Made by a program: the position numbers and the translations under genes
Part shown: piece by piece, positions 48,320 through 59,640 of the stretch
Numbering within the stretch: position 1 is the stretch's first letter
Layout of the letters: every line of letters starts with the position of its first letter
Notes under the pieces: generated by a model
Told to the model about the DNA's origin: nothing
Database searches by the model: none
The model's input: only the letters and a program-made list of their open reading frames with translations
From: Bondarzewia mesenterica
Lineage: Eukaryota; Basidiomycota; Agaricomycetes; Russulales; Bondarzewiaceae
Length of the DNA stretch: 64,000 nucleotides
Reading direction: 5' to 3'
NCBI GenBank assembly: GCA_004802705.1
Contig: SGPL01000089.1
Coordinates: forward strand, 1-64,000

Positions 48320-50107
48320 TACGTCCAATCGCTGAACGAATCCGAGGCATAGAACCAGGCAGTATTTATTCGTCCCGTGGTCCCCGTGGACGGATGGCAC
48401 TCACTTCTCAGAATCCAACGACGAGCCCGGTGGATATAGATTGGCCATCTCCCCGAGCTGTCGTCATTGTGACTTCGCGAAGGGGGGCCAGTAGACTGCA
48501 ACAACTAGGCTTCCGATTGAAAATCTCACCTGAGATCTGCCGGCTTCCGAAGTTAAATACGTGCCCAGAACGCATTCATGCTAGATCGAACGTTGATATA
48601 TTGCTAAGCGCGGTTGTGCGCTAGAACATATTTATTCTGAATGATATGACCGCCAAACTGAGAGAGCTAAGTTTACCCTGATTTGAGCCCTTTCGAGGCT
48701 CACTGGTAACCAGTTTGCAAGCCTGTCGAAATTACCTCCGCGAAAGTGATATTTTTCGAGATGAGTGAATGCGTACAACGTAATCACCGCGGGGCTTAAC
48801 AGCGGCGCTGTCTAATCACAGCATTCAAGGCTGACTGTAAGCACCCAAAAGTGAAAAGCCTCGGAAGCTGAAGAAACTCGTCAATGGTCGGTGAGTACCA
48901 TGTGAACCGATGGTGGCCCATTTGTGACTTTTCTGGGGCGCGCATACTCTCATTGGTTCTAAGCACTGGCGTGTTATGAATTTATGTATCACCCTTCGAA
49001 ATTCACAGTCTAACCAAAATTGCGTCGGTACCGTTGCCATTCCTTGAGCGAATGAGACGTGCGTACCTGTGACCTGCCAGCATGTTTTGAAATTTCTAGA
49101 TCGCGCTTCATGGAAGAGAGACAGCTCGTTGTTTCGCAACAAATTGAGCAGGAACATGGATATGGGACCGTGTTTACCATTTACGTACTGGGCCATCGCG
49201 TGTTAGACCGCCCGGGCCGGGACAATTGCATGTCACGAGCAGTCTGAGTTCGCGAGCGCAGAATCCCCCGAAAAGCCACTGTCAGAGCAGGTCAGAGCTC
49301 AAGGCCTCCGAGGCCTCTATCGAATGACGAAGCAACTCAGACACGATTCCAGTCTTGAGAATGTCGGCACTGCATACTATTCTTGGTTGCTAAGTACGTC
49401 CGCGGTCACTGCAATGATAATGAATCACACCGCCCTAGAATCAAAAAGTCACCACCTCAGCGCCGCATCCGCACTTACTAACAGATGTAACCGCCCGACA
49501 GCACCTCCGCCTCCCCGTATGAAGAGCTGCAGCTAGGTGTTAATAGAGCTTGACCGGAAAATTTGGGTTGTGGGCGCCATTTTATCGCCCGACTCGGAGG
49601 ACCCGCATGCTCTATCGAGAAGTCCGTAACAGTACGCCGGCGATAGCCGAGTGGCAAGCTTCCAAACGTGACGATCCGGTGGCTTCTGATTGGGCACCAT
49701 TAGGGAGCCAATAAGCACCCACAACTAATCTCTTACGTACTATGGTCGTGCTCATCAAAAATCGTGTAAAAAAACAGTTCAGAACGTTCGGACCTGTTCG
49801 GACCTCAAATTTTGACGTTCTCGAAAACTTCACCCTTCTATATCACTTCTTGATCGGTTGATCATAGAGTCCAACTAGTATGTTCCATGCACTTGTCCGG
49901 TTTTCACTTTGAGTACCACATTCAGAGGGTAGCCAGCGACCGTTGTTATTGACTTAAAGAAGTATGATTGTACATATGTTACGCAGGAGCAAAGCCGGAA
50001 AGACCGATAGATAGCCCAAACGAAAAGACAGAACAACAACATGAAAGCAGGGAGAGTTATGTGGTCGACAGATTTACAAAAGGGGAAGGAAAGGGTGGGC
50101 AGATGTT
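48320..50107. other. Gene-poor stretch, nothing recognised
   Basis: About 1.8 kb with only short open frames on both strands. A tRNA A-box-like string at 49644-49654 lacks the matching B box and is not called. Confidence 0.45.
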
Positions 50108-52356
50108 CTACAACTGCACCATTTCCACAGAAGTGATGATGGCGGACGCTTTCTCAGAACGTGGCTTGATGGAACACTTGAACGGTTTCGGGTGGCTGAA
50201 GAACGGCGAATCAATGTTTTAACCCGAGCTTGAATGGGTTGGAATAAAAGTACCTGATGGTGCCGTTGGTATATTCATTGACGGGCTCAACAACAACGCC
50301 GTTCTCGACGGCCTTCGTTATGTCGAGAACAGCCAAGGCCATAGCGCAGGAGATGTAGACTGAAGCGTCCGCAAGGTGCATTCCTGTGAAGTGAATATGC
50401 GCGCGTGGACGATGCCAAGTAAGGAAACCGTTTAGTGCGATTATCAAAGCTATGAGTAGCGTGCGAGGTACATACCTGGGCAGATGCTGGATATTTGGAT
50501 GATGAATGGATGGGAAGCGTTCATCTTAGCGCCGAAGTCCTGGGTAAGAACAAAAGCACAAGAATCCACGTACCGTCGTCCAAAGCCGAAGTTGAAAGTG
50601 TGTGGGTCCAACTCCACCTCCCTGCCCTCTGAGGCAATGAACCGATCAGGATTGAATTTCATCGGTTCCCTATAGGTTTGCTCGTCGTGCAAGAAGTTCC
50701 TACAAAAAGGATGGCAGTGAGTGGATCAAGGGGAAGGACAAAAAAACCGCAAGACAAACCAGATGTTCGGGATGACGAGGGACCCCTTGGGGATCAGGTA
50801 CCCGTCGTGGATGTCGTCTTCCATCAGACGATGTGTGACACCTGTTAAACGTCAGACTTAGTCAAGTTACGAGAAAAGGGTTTTTTGAACGGTCGGGAAC
50901 TATCTCTGACCGAGTGGTGTAACAGGATTCCAGCGCAGAACCTCCTTCACGAGAGCATCAACATAAGGAAGGTTGGCACGGTCGCTATAAGTAGGAAGGC
51001 GGTCCGATCCGATGACAGAATCGAGCTCCAGCTGAGCTTTCTTCTGTACCTCAGGGTAAAGGGTCATAGCGAGGAAGAATGAATAGATCGCTGAAACCGT
51101 CTGCATGAGAACCTAGCGGTCAAAAAAATGCGATTGGATAGCTTGGATGTGAACATACGGTGTCCGCTCCACCTGTCCGTCAGGGTTATCAATAGATGGA
51201 TTCCCACCGAGACAATAGGCGCTACTGACCAGAGTAAAGCGAAGCTGCTGCCCACTTGACATTGTGTTCTTGCTCAGGGGTCAATTTTTGATCCAGGTAG
51301 CTAGACGTAAACGAAGGTAAGGCAGTTCCAGACGCCTGAGATGATGCGAAAGCCTGAGCTCTCTGCCGATAAGACAATAACAATTGAAAATCTACGTACC
51401 ATCTGCTGCTTCACATATTCGTGCGGCATATCAGCCATTCTTTGGAGGTCTACGATCCACTTCTTTGCGGTCCGCTTCCAGCCCGCACCAGGAAACCATT
51501 CAGGCACATGCCGTAGGGCCGGAACCATGTCGACCAGCTGGTATAGATGTCAGCGAGCGGTCATTTGATCGCACAAACGCCACCTACGAAAGCTCCCGGC
51601 TCAGTCGCACGCGAGAACTGGTCCGTCGCAATATCTGCGTTGAGAATGAAAGGATCATCATGTTCCTTCACAAGATACCCGTGTGAGACGGTCAAGATGA
51701 TAGCGCCAGCAGTCCTATGACGTGGTATCATGGAGACCAAGCCAGGGTGAGTGCCTCATAACGGCAACAGCGAAGAAGACCTACTTGCGGATGTGTTCCG
51801 GTAATTCATCCGGTTTCTCAAGAATGCGGCGTAAGAAGCGGTGGGTTTCCAGTTCCTCAATGGGGTGGAAACGCTCCATATGCATACGAGTGCCCATAAG
51901 ACTGTGCAGCATCTTACGGTATTCCCTGAATCGGTCGCCGTAAGGGGTGAGCGCTAGAGTGTTCTTCCAGCCCACGATCTCGCTGCCCATCATCAGGACA
52001 GGCCGATCAGAGTAGATAGCACTCTTTTTCTCCAGCATTTCGGTGGCCGTCTTCAACGAGTTTAGGATAATGATGGGTTGCCCCAACACTTTGACCGATA
52101 GTATGTTGCCTGATGGAAAGCAAGGTTGAGAGGATATAACGGGTACGGATTTGCAGCACGTACCCCACTGGTCGCCCCATTTGGCAAATGTCTTCCACTC
52201 ATGGGAGGTGGGCATATCCAACATGTTGCCAATGAGGGGCAGGCCCTTAGGGCCAGGGGGAAGAGGAGCAGAAGAGCGGGACGAGAAGATGCGCTTGAGG
52301 AGGTATGCTCCCAGCAACGCGAAGCTAACATCCAAGGCTGTGATGGAGATGGTCAT
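50108..52356 (-). CDS. Microsomal cytochrome P450 (OrdA-like Agaricomycete clan)
   Basis: A membrane-anchored monooxygenase of unknown substrate. The N-terminus [21 protein letters not shown] is a single ER anchor, followed by the proline-rich hinge [18 protein letters not shown]. Further on come [28 protein letters not shown], the C-helix [13 protein letters not shown] (the usual WxxxR replaced by FxxxR), the ExxR motif in [13 protein letters not shown] (about 50935-50985), the PERF-equivalent FNPDRF (about 50655), and the haem loop FGFGRRICPGMHLAD (about 50390-50590). The haem loop is interrupted by introns, and an 11-nt microexon (50476-50486) encodes most of the Cys-Pro-Gly. The C-terminus [17 protein letters not shown] ends at a TAG at 50108-50110. 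About 500 residues. No biosynthetic partner genes lie beside it. The exact CYP family cannot be fixed by eye. Confidence 0.9.
50476..50486 (-). other. 11-nt microexon encoding the haem cysteine of the P450
   Basis: CATCTGCCCAG (minus strand) lies between an AG acceptor and a GTATGT donor. It is required to join FGFGRR to MHLADAS as FGFGRRICPGMHL, giving the haem-ligand cysteine. Confidence 0.75.
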
Positions 52357-53556
52357 GGTTGAAGATAAAGGAGAGTGGGAGATAGACGTCGATAGACGGG
52401 TGAGTTTAAAAAGCAGAATGAGTGGAGAAAGGAGCGCCGGTTATTCTGGCAGGGTACGGACCGTGGTAGTGAGAGCCGATCAGAAGGTGGCGTCTTATAA
52501 ATGCTCAAAGTAAAGCACACTTACCCCCGCGGATGATCACAAGAAGGCGAGAAGCAGACAGACCAATGGGCGTCTCTGACCAATGAGACAGAATTTGGCG
52601 TAGTCCAGGGCACCTGCCTTTTCACAGAATCCGCACCCACATATGTCTGTCATATCAACCAGATCTGCAACTTCTCAAGCGGACAAGCTGGTAATGACTA
52701 TTCCCGGTGGGCTGTTCTCGGCGACGACTCGGCCGCCTGGTGTAATGCTGAGTTGCGTGGCCAGTGCCAAAGAGAGCATGGTTTGCCATGAGTCCGCTAG
52801 GAAAATCGGGGTACACACCTAGTCATGTGCGGAACATTCCAAAGCTTTACGGCCAGAATATGGCGCCGCTAGCAACCCGGTATGCGACGAGGCCGAATTT
52901 GTCGAACAGGCGCTCGGCCAGTGCCTACGTATCTCTTGGAAGGGCGCTGTTAGTGAGTACTTGAAGTAGTTATCGTGGAGGACGGCACGCGATATTGAGG
53001 TACCTTGCACGTCGGTGCTATCGCTTGAAAGATCCAGATCCCCCGAATGGTCTCCAAGCCGGATGGTGACCAGGCTCAATTAGCCAGGCTCAATGAAAAA
53101 TCGTACAAACGGAATTTGCGGCCTTCTTTCGCTAACGGACCCTGACAGAAGCTTGCAATTTGAGGGCCTCTCAAGCGGCTTGTACTCTTGAAGAAGATAT
53201 AAAACAGGTCCTAGGCCGTGCCGAGATGCGAATACCTGGGCAAGAAAGGTTGGATCGGATCGCACCATTCAAGGTGGCTTCCAGCTGCATGGACCGATTG
53301 GCGACTCAAGAAGCTGAAGTACGTGGCATGGTATGATAAGTCTGTCATAGAATCAAGAACCTAAGAAAGAATATTGATAGATTTATAGCATGGCCCATGG
53401 CCATCGAGTTCTGAAACGCGCTGGCGTTCACTTTCCGGGAAAGATTGTGATGAATTGAAGCCTTTGCCAAACAATGTCCAAATAAATGTCCTGCGTCGAA
53501 TTTGCAGAGCGTGACACCAACGTGACACGGTCCTCTAGCGTGCAACCTATTCACTC
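52357..53556. other. Divergent intergenic region, P450 / bL12m
   Basis: 1.2 kb without a supported exon. A TATA-like element (minus strand TTTATAAG, 52494-52502) lies about 140 bp ahead of the P450 start. Confidence 0.45.
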
Positions 53557-54456
53557 ATGGCAGTGAGCTCTCTTTTCCTCTTGCATTATTTCCTTATACT
53601 TACGTTGCTACCTTGAACTCACAGTCACGCTCCTCCTCCGTCTTGCGCGCCGCTTCCCGATTGAGGTTCGTGCTGAACTTCCGTGGGCACATTCAACATT
53701 CACTGACCCTCGTCGCCTACAAGTCCTAGACTCACAGCGCGGCCAAGCTCTCTGAGATGGCTTGCTACTGCTGTCCCGGAAGCATCTCCGTCCGCGGCTC
53801 CCCCACTGCCATTGCCCTCAGACCCTAGACTCAACAAGTTAGTTGATGACATCTCGGGGCTCACACTGCTGCAAGCCGCGGACCTAGTCACCCTTCTCAA
53901 AGTACGCAGCGCCTCCTTTTCCTCCTCAAACCACTCCCTCACGTCATTCGTATCACGCAGACGCGCCTGAACATTCAGGAAATTGCCATGCCGACTGCAG
54001 GCCCAGCGGTAGCGGCAGCAGCACCAGCGGCCGAAGCCGAAGCACCCGCAGAAGTCAGTGTTTTTCATCAAAGCCTTCTATCTCCTCTTTTTGCGTCTTC
54101 GTCGCGATTCACGTGCATTTCTCACGTTCATTCGTATTTCTTTTTGTCTATTTAAGGAGAAACCCAAGGAAAAGACGATTTTCAACGTCAAGCTCGAGTC
54201 CTTCGATTCCGCGGCGAAACCCAAGATCATCAAGGAGGTTAAGGCTCTCGTTCCTAATCTTACCCTCATCGAGGTCGGTCTTCCCTTCCTGTCATTCCTG
54301 CCAATTTGAACGATCGTAAACATCGTTCTGCATGTTTAGGCGAAAAAGTTCGTCGAGTCGCTGCCAAGGATTCTCAAAGAGTCCTTGCCCAAGGAAGACG
54401 CGGAGAAAGTCAAGAAGACATTCGAGGCTCTGGGTGGTGTCGTCGTTCTAGAGTAA
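53557..54456 (+). CDS. MNP1: Mitochondrial large-subunit ribosomal protein bL12m
   Basis: The mitochondrial L7/L12 stalk protein, which recruits translational GTPases. Coding exon 1 is only ATGGCA (53557-53562). It splices to an Arg/Ser-rich presequence (SRSSSVLRAASRLR-LTARPSSLRW), a classic mitochondrial targeting signal. The N-terminal domain is LNKLVDDISGLTLLQAADLVTLLK (about 53830-53900), then an Ala/Pro hinge (AVAAAAPAAEAEAPAE, about 54000-54050). The C-terminal stalk domain is EKTIFNVKLESFDSAAKPKIIKEVKAL, then VESLPRILKESLPKEDAEKVKKTFEALGGVVVLE (54345-54453). The acceptor CCTAG before LTARPSS is needed for frame. About 190 residues. Confidence 0.95.
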
Positions 54457-54741
54457 TCATCTTACCCTATCCACATTTTATTCATTACCCGCACGTCCAA
54501 TCACTTCCTAAATACGCATGCATGCTCGTGCGAACAAGGCAGGCAGTAAAATGTACGTGCTATTGCATATTTAATGTCCTTGACGTGGTTCGTACAAGCC
54601 AGAGGCGAGGCCTCGTGATAAAAAATGAGGGAAGAGCAAATGAAAACACTGACGAATGATTAATAGGAAATGAAACGGAGAGTCTGGAACGTAATAAAAT
54701 AAGTATCATCACCGAGGGATCACCAACCAGTAACCCATCGC

Positions 54742-57700
54742 TCAATCTTCCGACAAATAGCGATACTCGAACCGAAAATCGCTCTTCTTCCTCTGACACC
54801 AGCTCCCTTCCCAGTCAAAATACACATACACTCCCTGCTCGTACTCATCGGTGATTGCCTGGGGCTCGGAATGTCGCTGGAACCATGTCAGATACTTCAC
54901 GTGGAATCGCCACGACTGGCGCTTAAGCTCCTTCGCTGCGAGATACCTATCATGGGATACAACAACGTGATGCCTTAGAACTCTCCCTTACAAGAGAAGA
55001 GAACTGCCTACTGCTGGTATGTTCCGGGGAGGAAATAGAACACATAGAACAAAGTTTCCACGTCCAATTGTGAGAACAGGCCCTGCGAGCTCAATATAGG
55101 GTTCGTCATCTGTGGGTAGTACGACGGTGTTTGGTGGGGATTCCGCGGAACATAGTACTTGGGCCTAAACGACGTGGAAAGCCGTTAGCTATTCATGTTT
55201 CTAACTGTATTCCGAGAGTCAAAACCCACTTCTCCGTGTCCTGAGGTTGGGGCAAAGTCGAGTATCCGCCTTCCAGTAACTTGTGCACTTGGTCGAGATT
55301 TGTCATCCGGTGCGCGGCTAAAAAAAAAATTTAAAAAAAAGGGACATGCGAACATTCAACAGTCAGAATCCATGCGAACGCAAGATGAGCAATTCAACCG
55401 CATCCAACCTTTCTGCTTCACATTCTCGAATGAAACAACCAGATCTGACAGTGAGCCAGGGAACGCATTAGACGCACTCCTCTGCTGCAACGATGGTGTC
55501 ATGAGCTGCGTCGCCGGAGCAGCAGATGGCAGTCTCTGTCCTACAACTTGCTGTTGCTGGGGAATGTGCATCGGCACGCCCTGTTGTTGCTGCTCTGCGA
55601 CCTTCACACCCGGAGGGAACTGTGGCTGCTGTTGTAGAGGCGCAGTCAGCGGGGGTGAGCCACTAGACGTTGAATGCGGCAGCCCTTGAGCGGCTGCTAC
55701 TGCTGCTGCTGCTGGGACAGTTGCACCTGAAGGGACTTGCTGCACTTGTTGTGGGAGGGGCGAAGGCTGCGGTGCTGGCTGCGCCGTAGGTGGGACTCCA
55801 TTGGCTTGAGGCTGGGGTGCCGGTATTTGTTGCGCTTCTGCCAGTGCTTGCTGTTGGTCGTGCATAAAAATTTACGTTAGCCGTGCGGACGTTCAAATGC
55901 AAGTAACATGCACATGTACTCACCCCAGCATGAGGCGACTGAGAACCCACTCTTGGTGAAGTTATAACTATGAAGAAAGATCAGCCAAAATCCAAATAAT
56001 CATGGGAAGGGATCGCCTGTCCGCATCCTTACCATCTCGTGCAGGTGATGACGTCGTCGCAGCCACACCCGTACTTGATACTGCTTCAGACAGTGCAGGC
56101 GAATCGAACGACTCGTCCAAGTGCTGTGCAGACTCTGATGTTGATGAAAGCAGCGGGCTTGTCGTCGATAGCTGTGTCAGACTTGGAGATGAAAGTGCTG
56201 CGTTGTACGCTTCCTGAGTTATTGTTACACTCGTCGATGGAAGATTTGGTGCCGAAGGTGAAAGAGTGGAAGGTGTTACTGGTGGTTGTGCGAGACTTGC
56301 TACTGCGGCAATGTTCTGTGTGCTTGATGAGGGCGTCACAGCCGCCGCCGCCGCCGCCGCATATCGTATCGGTGGAAGTTGAGGTGCCGATGGCCGTGGT
56401 TGTTGACTTGGAAGTCCTGCCTTCAGTATGCTCGCCATTGGCTGTTGAGCAAAATTTGGATTCGGAGGCGGCTTTGGCACTACTGCATAACGACAAGGTT
56501 CGTGTCAGTCTAACGATGTAGGCTTCATGGAAGAAGTAGCGCACCATCTCCAGCTGTTGAATGCTCTAAGAAAACAATACTTTGGAGCAGCACAGAGATT
56601 CACAAGCACACATCTACTCACTGCGCAGTTGTAGTGTGATCCCAGCCTTTTTCAGTATAGGGCTTCCATCACGTTTGCTACTTGACACACTCTCTTCATC
56701 TTGCTTTTTCGATGGTGTTCGAGGAGGGATGTCCGCTGCAAGGGAAAGGTCAATTGAAGTAAACACAGCTGCACTCAGGGGCCACAGACCTTCACTGGCT
56801 TCATCCGAGTCTTCTGTGTCCCGCTCGTCCACAATCAAGCCGAACTTCTCTTCTTCTTCATCCAGATTGAGCTCATCGTACATGCCCTCATCCTCGTCAT
56901 ATTCTTCATTCTGATTTTCCCTAAATACAGCTTCAAACGATGAAACAAGTCGCAACGTACCGCATTGGCCTCGACAAAGTAATCGATGTTGTCTTTCAAC
57001 CCATTGGCCCTCTCCGCCGACAACGATCCATTGTCCAACAACCGCATCATGATTTCCAGCCGGCTGACATGCCATTTTCTCCGATCATTCAGATGCTCGA
57101 GTTCCTCCAGCCTCTCCTGCGCGGACGCCCCGACCTTTCCCCTCTTCCTGCCTCCCAGCTGCAGCGTTTCAAGTTCTGCCTCCGCCGCTTCTACTTGCAT
57201 GGAGAGGTCGTCGACGTATCCTTGTAGCCATTGTGTTGTGTCGAGCTTTTCCTGGGCCTTCGGATCAAGCTTGGTGGATTGGAGGAGGCCGCCCTTGGAG
57301 AACGCTTTGGTCTTCATCTCCTTTTCGCAGGCCTTGAATTTCTCCATTTGCTTCGAAAAAGGAACGAGCGTCAGAACTGTCATACAGGAGAACCACATTG
57401 GGAAGGAACAAGGCAGTAGAGCCAATTTGAGGTCGACCCATTTACTCGCACGCGTCATACGAGAGCACCACGTCGAGACATATGCAGGGCAGGGTCTTCG
57501 CAGTAAAAAATGCATGTTACGGAGGATACACTCACTGTTTCGATCAGCCTTCGGTTCTCGAGCAACGCGGTCTTGTCCTTGATGTCATTACTCGCGACCC
57601 ATGTCTTGATCTGGTCTCGGAGGCGCTGCAATTTCTTAATTTGTGTCTTCAAGTCTGTCTCCAGCTTCTCCTTCTGTGTCATATTCGTCGACGCCTGCAT

Positions 57701-57852
57701 CTTGTCGTATATCGACTCGAAGAGCTCGACACCCTCAGAGACCTTCTTCAGGGTTCGGTCAATTTCCGCTGTACATTGACGTCAAGGCAATGAGCAACAA
57801 AATATTTGGTTAATATCTTGCACGACTTACTTTGAAGTTTTCGTGCCGCCAT
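54742..57852 (-). CDS. NOT3: CCR4-NOT complex subunit NOT3/NOT5
   Basis: A scaffold subunit of the CCR4-NOT deadenylase that controls mRNA decay and transcription. The start MAARKLQ splices to [25 protein letters not shown], and the N-terminal coiled-coil Not3 domain continues through [55 protein letters not shown] and [14 protein letters not shown] (56.9-57.8 kb). A long Ser/Pro/Ala/Gln-rich middle (55.4-56.8 kb) includes an Ala run from a GCC repeat near 56340-56360. The C-terminal NOT box is complete: [65 protein letters not shown], ending [25 protein letters not shown]. It converges with bL12m, leaving 285 bp between stop codons. Confidence 0.96.
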
Positions 57853-58619
57853 GGTTCAGGGGAAGGAGTGGAAGAAGAGTTGGGGAAACAGAGTTGACCA
57901 GTGCAACTGGCGAGAACCAAAGGTTGTGCTTATCTCAGCACTGGGGAAGTGCCGACTGCGTCGGCGCATACCTTGCTTGCAAAGATTGTTTAAGTTATAA
58001 AAATAATTCGCACAGTTATCAATACATGGTCTCACACGAACCACCTGTAATAGAAGAAGATGATCGTCTGACCAGGAAAGACGAAAAGACGAACACATGG
58101 TATACAAATCTGAACTTATCGTGCGTAGTTTTCCAATCCGATGACACCATCAAAGAAACTGAAATTGTCTCCAGCTTCGTTTAAGTCCTGTAGCAGAGTA
58201 ATGAAATCGAGTGTTTCCCATATCAGAAATGCAACGCACATTGTACGTCAGTAAAAGTGCAAGAGAAAGTAATCGGTTGTTGTATCAACGCCTCCGCAAC
58301 AAATCTCGCAACGATATAAACGCATCTACAGAGAATTCTTCGCAAACGCACCTGTGACTCCCGAATTCATTGCAATTGTTTCGCTGACGATACCAATATA
58401 GCCATCCGACATTATCAATCCGGCGAACGCCGGTTGAACGATCGATGAGTTGACGCCACAATTATGACCGGTGTTAGACCTTGCAAGCAAGGTAATTACA
58501 GCCACCTCGAGTTCAGTCGACCAAATAAGCATTGCTCTCCACACCAATCGATTTTGTCTACTACTACTACAGTCTTGTCCACCATCTTGCCTCTCTTTCA
58601 TACGTTCTAGACGGTTACC
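57853..58619. other. Intergenic, no gene recognised
   Basis: Upstream of NOT3. A 91-codon minus-strand frame at 58326-58601 has a smooth hydrophobic C-terminal half but I recognise no family. Confidence 0.4.
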
Positions 58620-58867
58620 GTAGAAGAGAGCATTAGCTTAGAAGAAATCAACAACATTCGTATGTCCCTCGGTCTCGAACCATCGACAGATGATAGTGCT
58701 CCAGTCGATGACAAAGAAAGGCGGGCTGAAGAGAAACTATGCCAATCAACGAGAACAAGAGGCAAAGGTCAGGGAAACAAAGTGAATAGCTGTTTCTTTA
58801 CGCACGGATAATTATTAATTAGTTTTTGTTTGTGTTTAGGAAGATTCAGGATCGCATCGCGAAATGA
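58620..58867 (+). pseudogene. 5' fragment of SNU66/SART-1 gene, broken
   Basis: The frame from 58620 reads VEESISLEEINNIRMSLGLEP, then TDDSAPVDDKERRAEEN, the conserved N-terminus of the U4/U6.U5 tri-snRNP protein Snu66/SART-1. One extra A in the run at 58734-58736 breaks the frame before YANQREQEAKVRETK. A GT-AG intron (58782-58839) follows, and the next exon reads KIQDRIAK before a TGA at 58865-58867, where the true protein would go on. No in-frame Met precedes the fragment, since a TAG lies just upstream. About 75 of the family's several hundred residues are present, so it is a relic of a partial duplication or of a lost gene. Confidence 0.75.
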
Positions 58868-59640
58868 GTTCTCATTGTTTCGTTATGTGCTTTACGGTTG
58901 CTTCTACCCTCTTCGGGCTTTCAGGCGACCTAGGGTCGTGATGTGCTCAAGCATAGTTGTTTACGCGAAGTGGCAGGCCAACTTAGAGAGCATCGACAAA
59001 GACTTCCAGGGGGAGGATCATACAGCGAGTCGCGTGCATGGATCACTGTGGTGTTGGGGACGATTGCTGACGAGCTCACTCAGACACTAGTCGATCAGAA
59101 CGTTGATGGTTTCTGTCAAACCCAGCAGCTGCCGTAACTGCCGTAGCAGAAATTGGGATGCCTGCTCTTTACTGGACTTGGCACGCTCGAGCTGTAGGCG
59201 CAGACGAACGCCTTGAAATTGAATACACTCGATAAATCGTAGTTGAACGTTGAAGTTGCGAAGGCAAATTGACAGTGTATTGCCCGGGTTGACAAGAGCA
59301 GACTAAATGGAGATCTCGAGAGCTCCGCATGTTCGAGCCAACTGCGGCGAGCTGAGATGGTCTGGCAAAGCATGTCGAAAAAATACAAGGGTTGAATGTA
59401 GCGGATCAGAATGGATTGACGGATGACGGTGGAGTGGGATCCGAGACGAGGACAATAAGAGTGTTTGTTCAAATCCGCGTGGGAAAGGGTTCGGAAGGGG
59501 TGTTAGATTGGACTATAGCGCACTTGGATCGGGTTGCGGCTGGCCTGCTCCTGCTTATCGACTCTCCTCTTTCCTCTTCCTCCTTCCTCCGTTTTTACGA
59601 CCTTTACGCTTTCTAGCCCTACGTCGCTCATTCCCCAGTC
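58868..59640. other. Intergenic, BEM1 promoter side
   Basis: No exon supported. The last 120 bp are strongly pyrimidine-rich (CTCCTCTTTCCTCTTCC-like), the usual leader just upstream of a fungal start codon. Confidence 0.5.

Noticed and set aside
49644..49654. String TAGCCGAGTGG resembling a tRNA A box
   Set aside because: No matching B box (GGTTCGANTCC) at the right distance and no cloverleaf can be folded by eye.
27725..52356. Secondary-metabolite gene cluster
   Set aside because: Two P450 loci are present, but no core synthase, terpene cyclase, transporter or regulator lies with them, and housekeeping genes fill the space between.
58326..58601. 91-codon minus-strand frame near the SNU66 fragment
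   Set aside because: The second half looks protein-like, but there is no recognisable motif, no splice partner and no support for expression.
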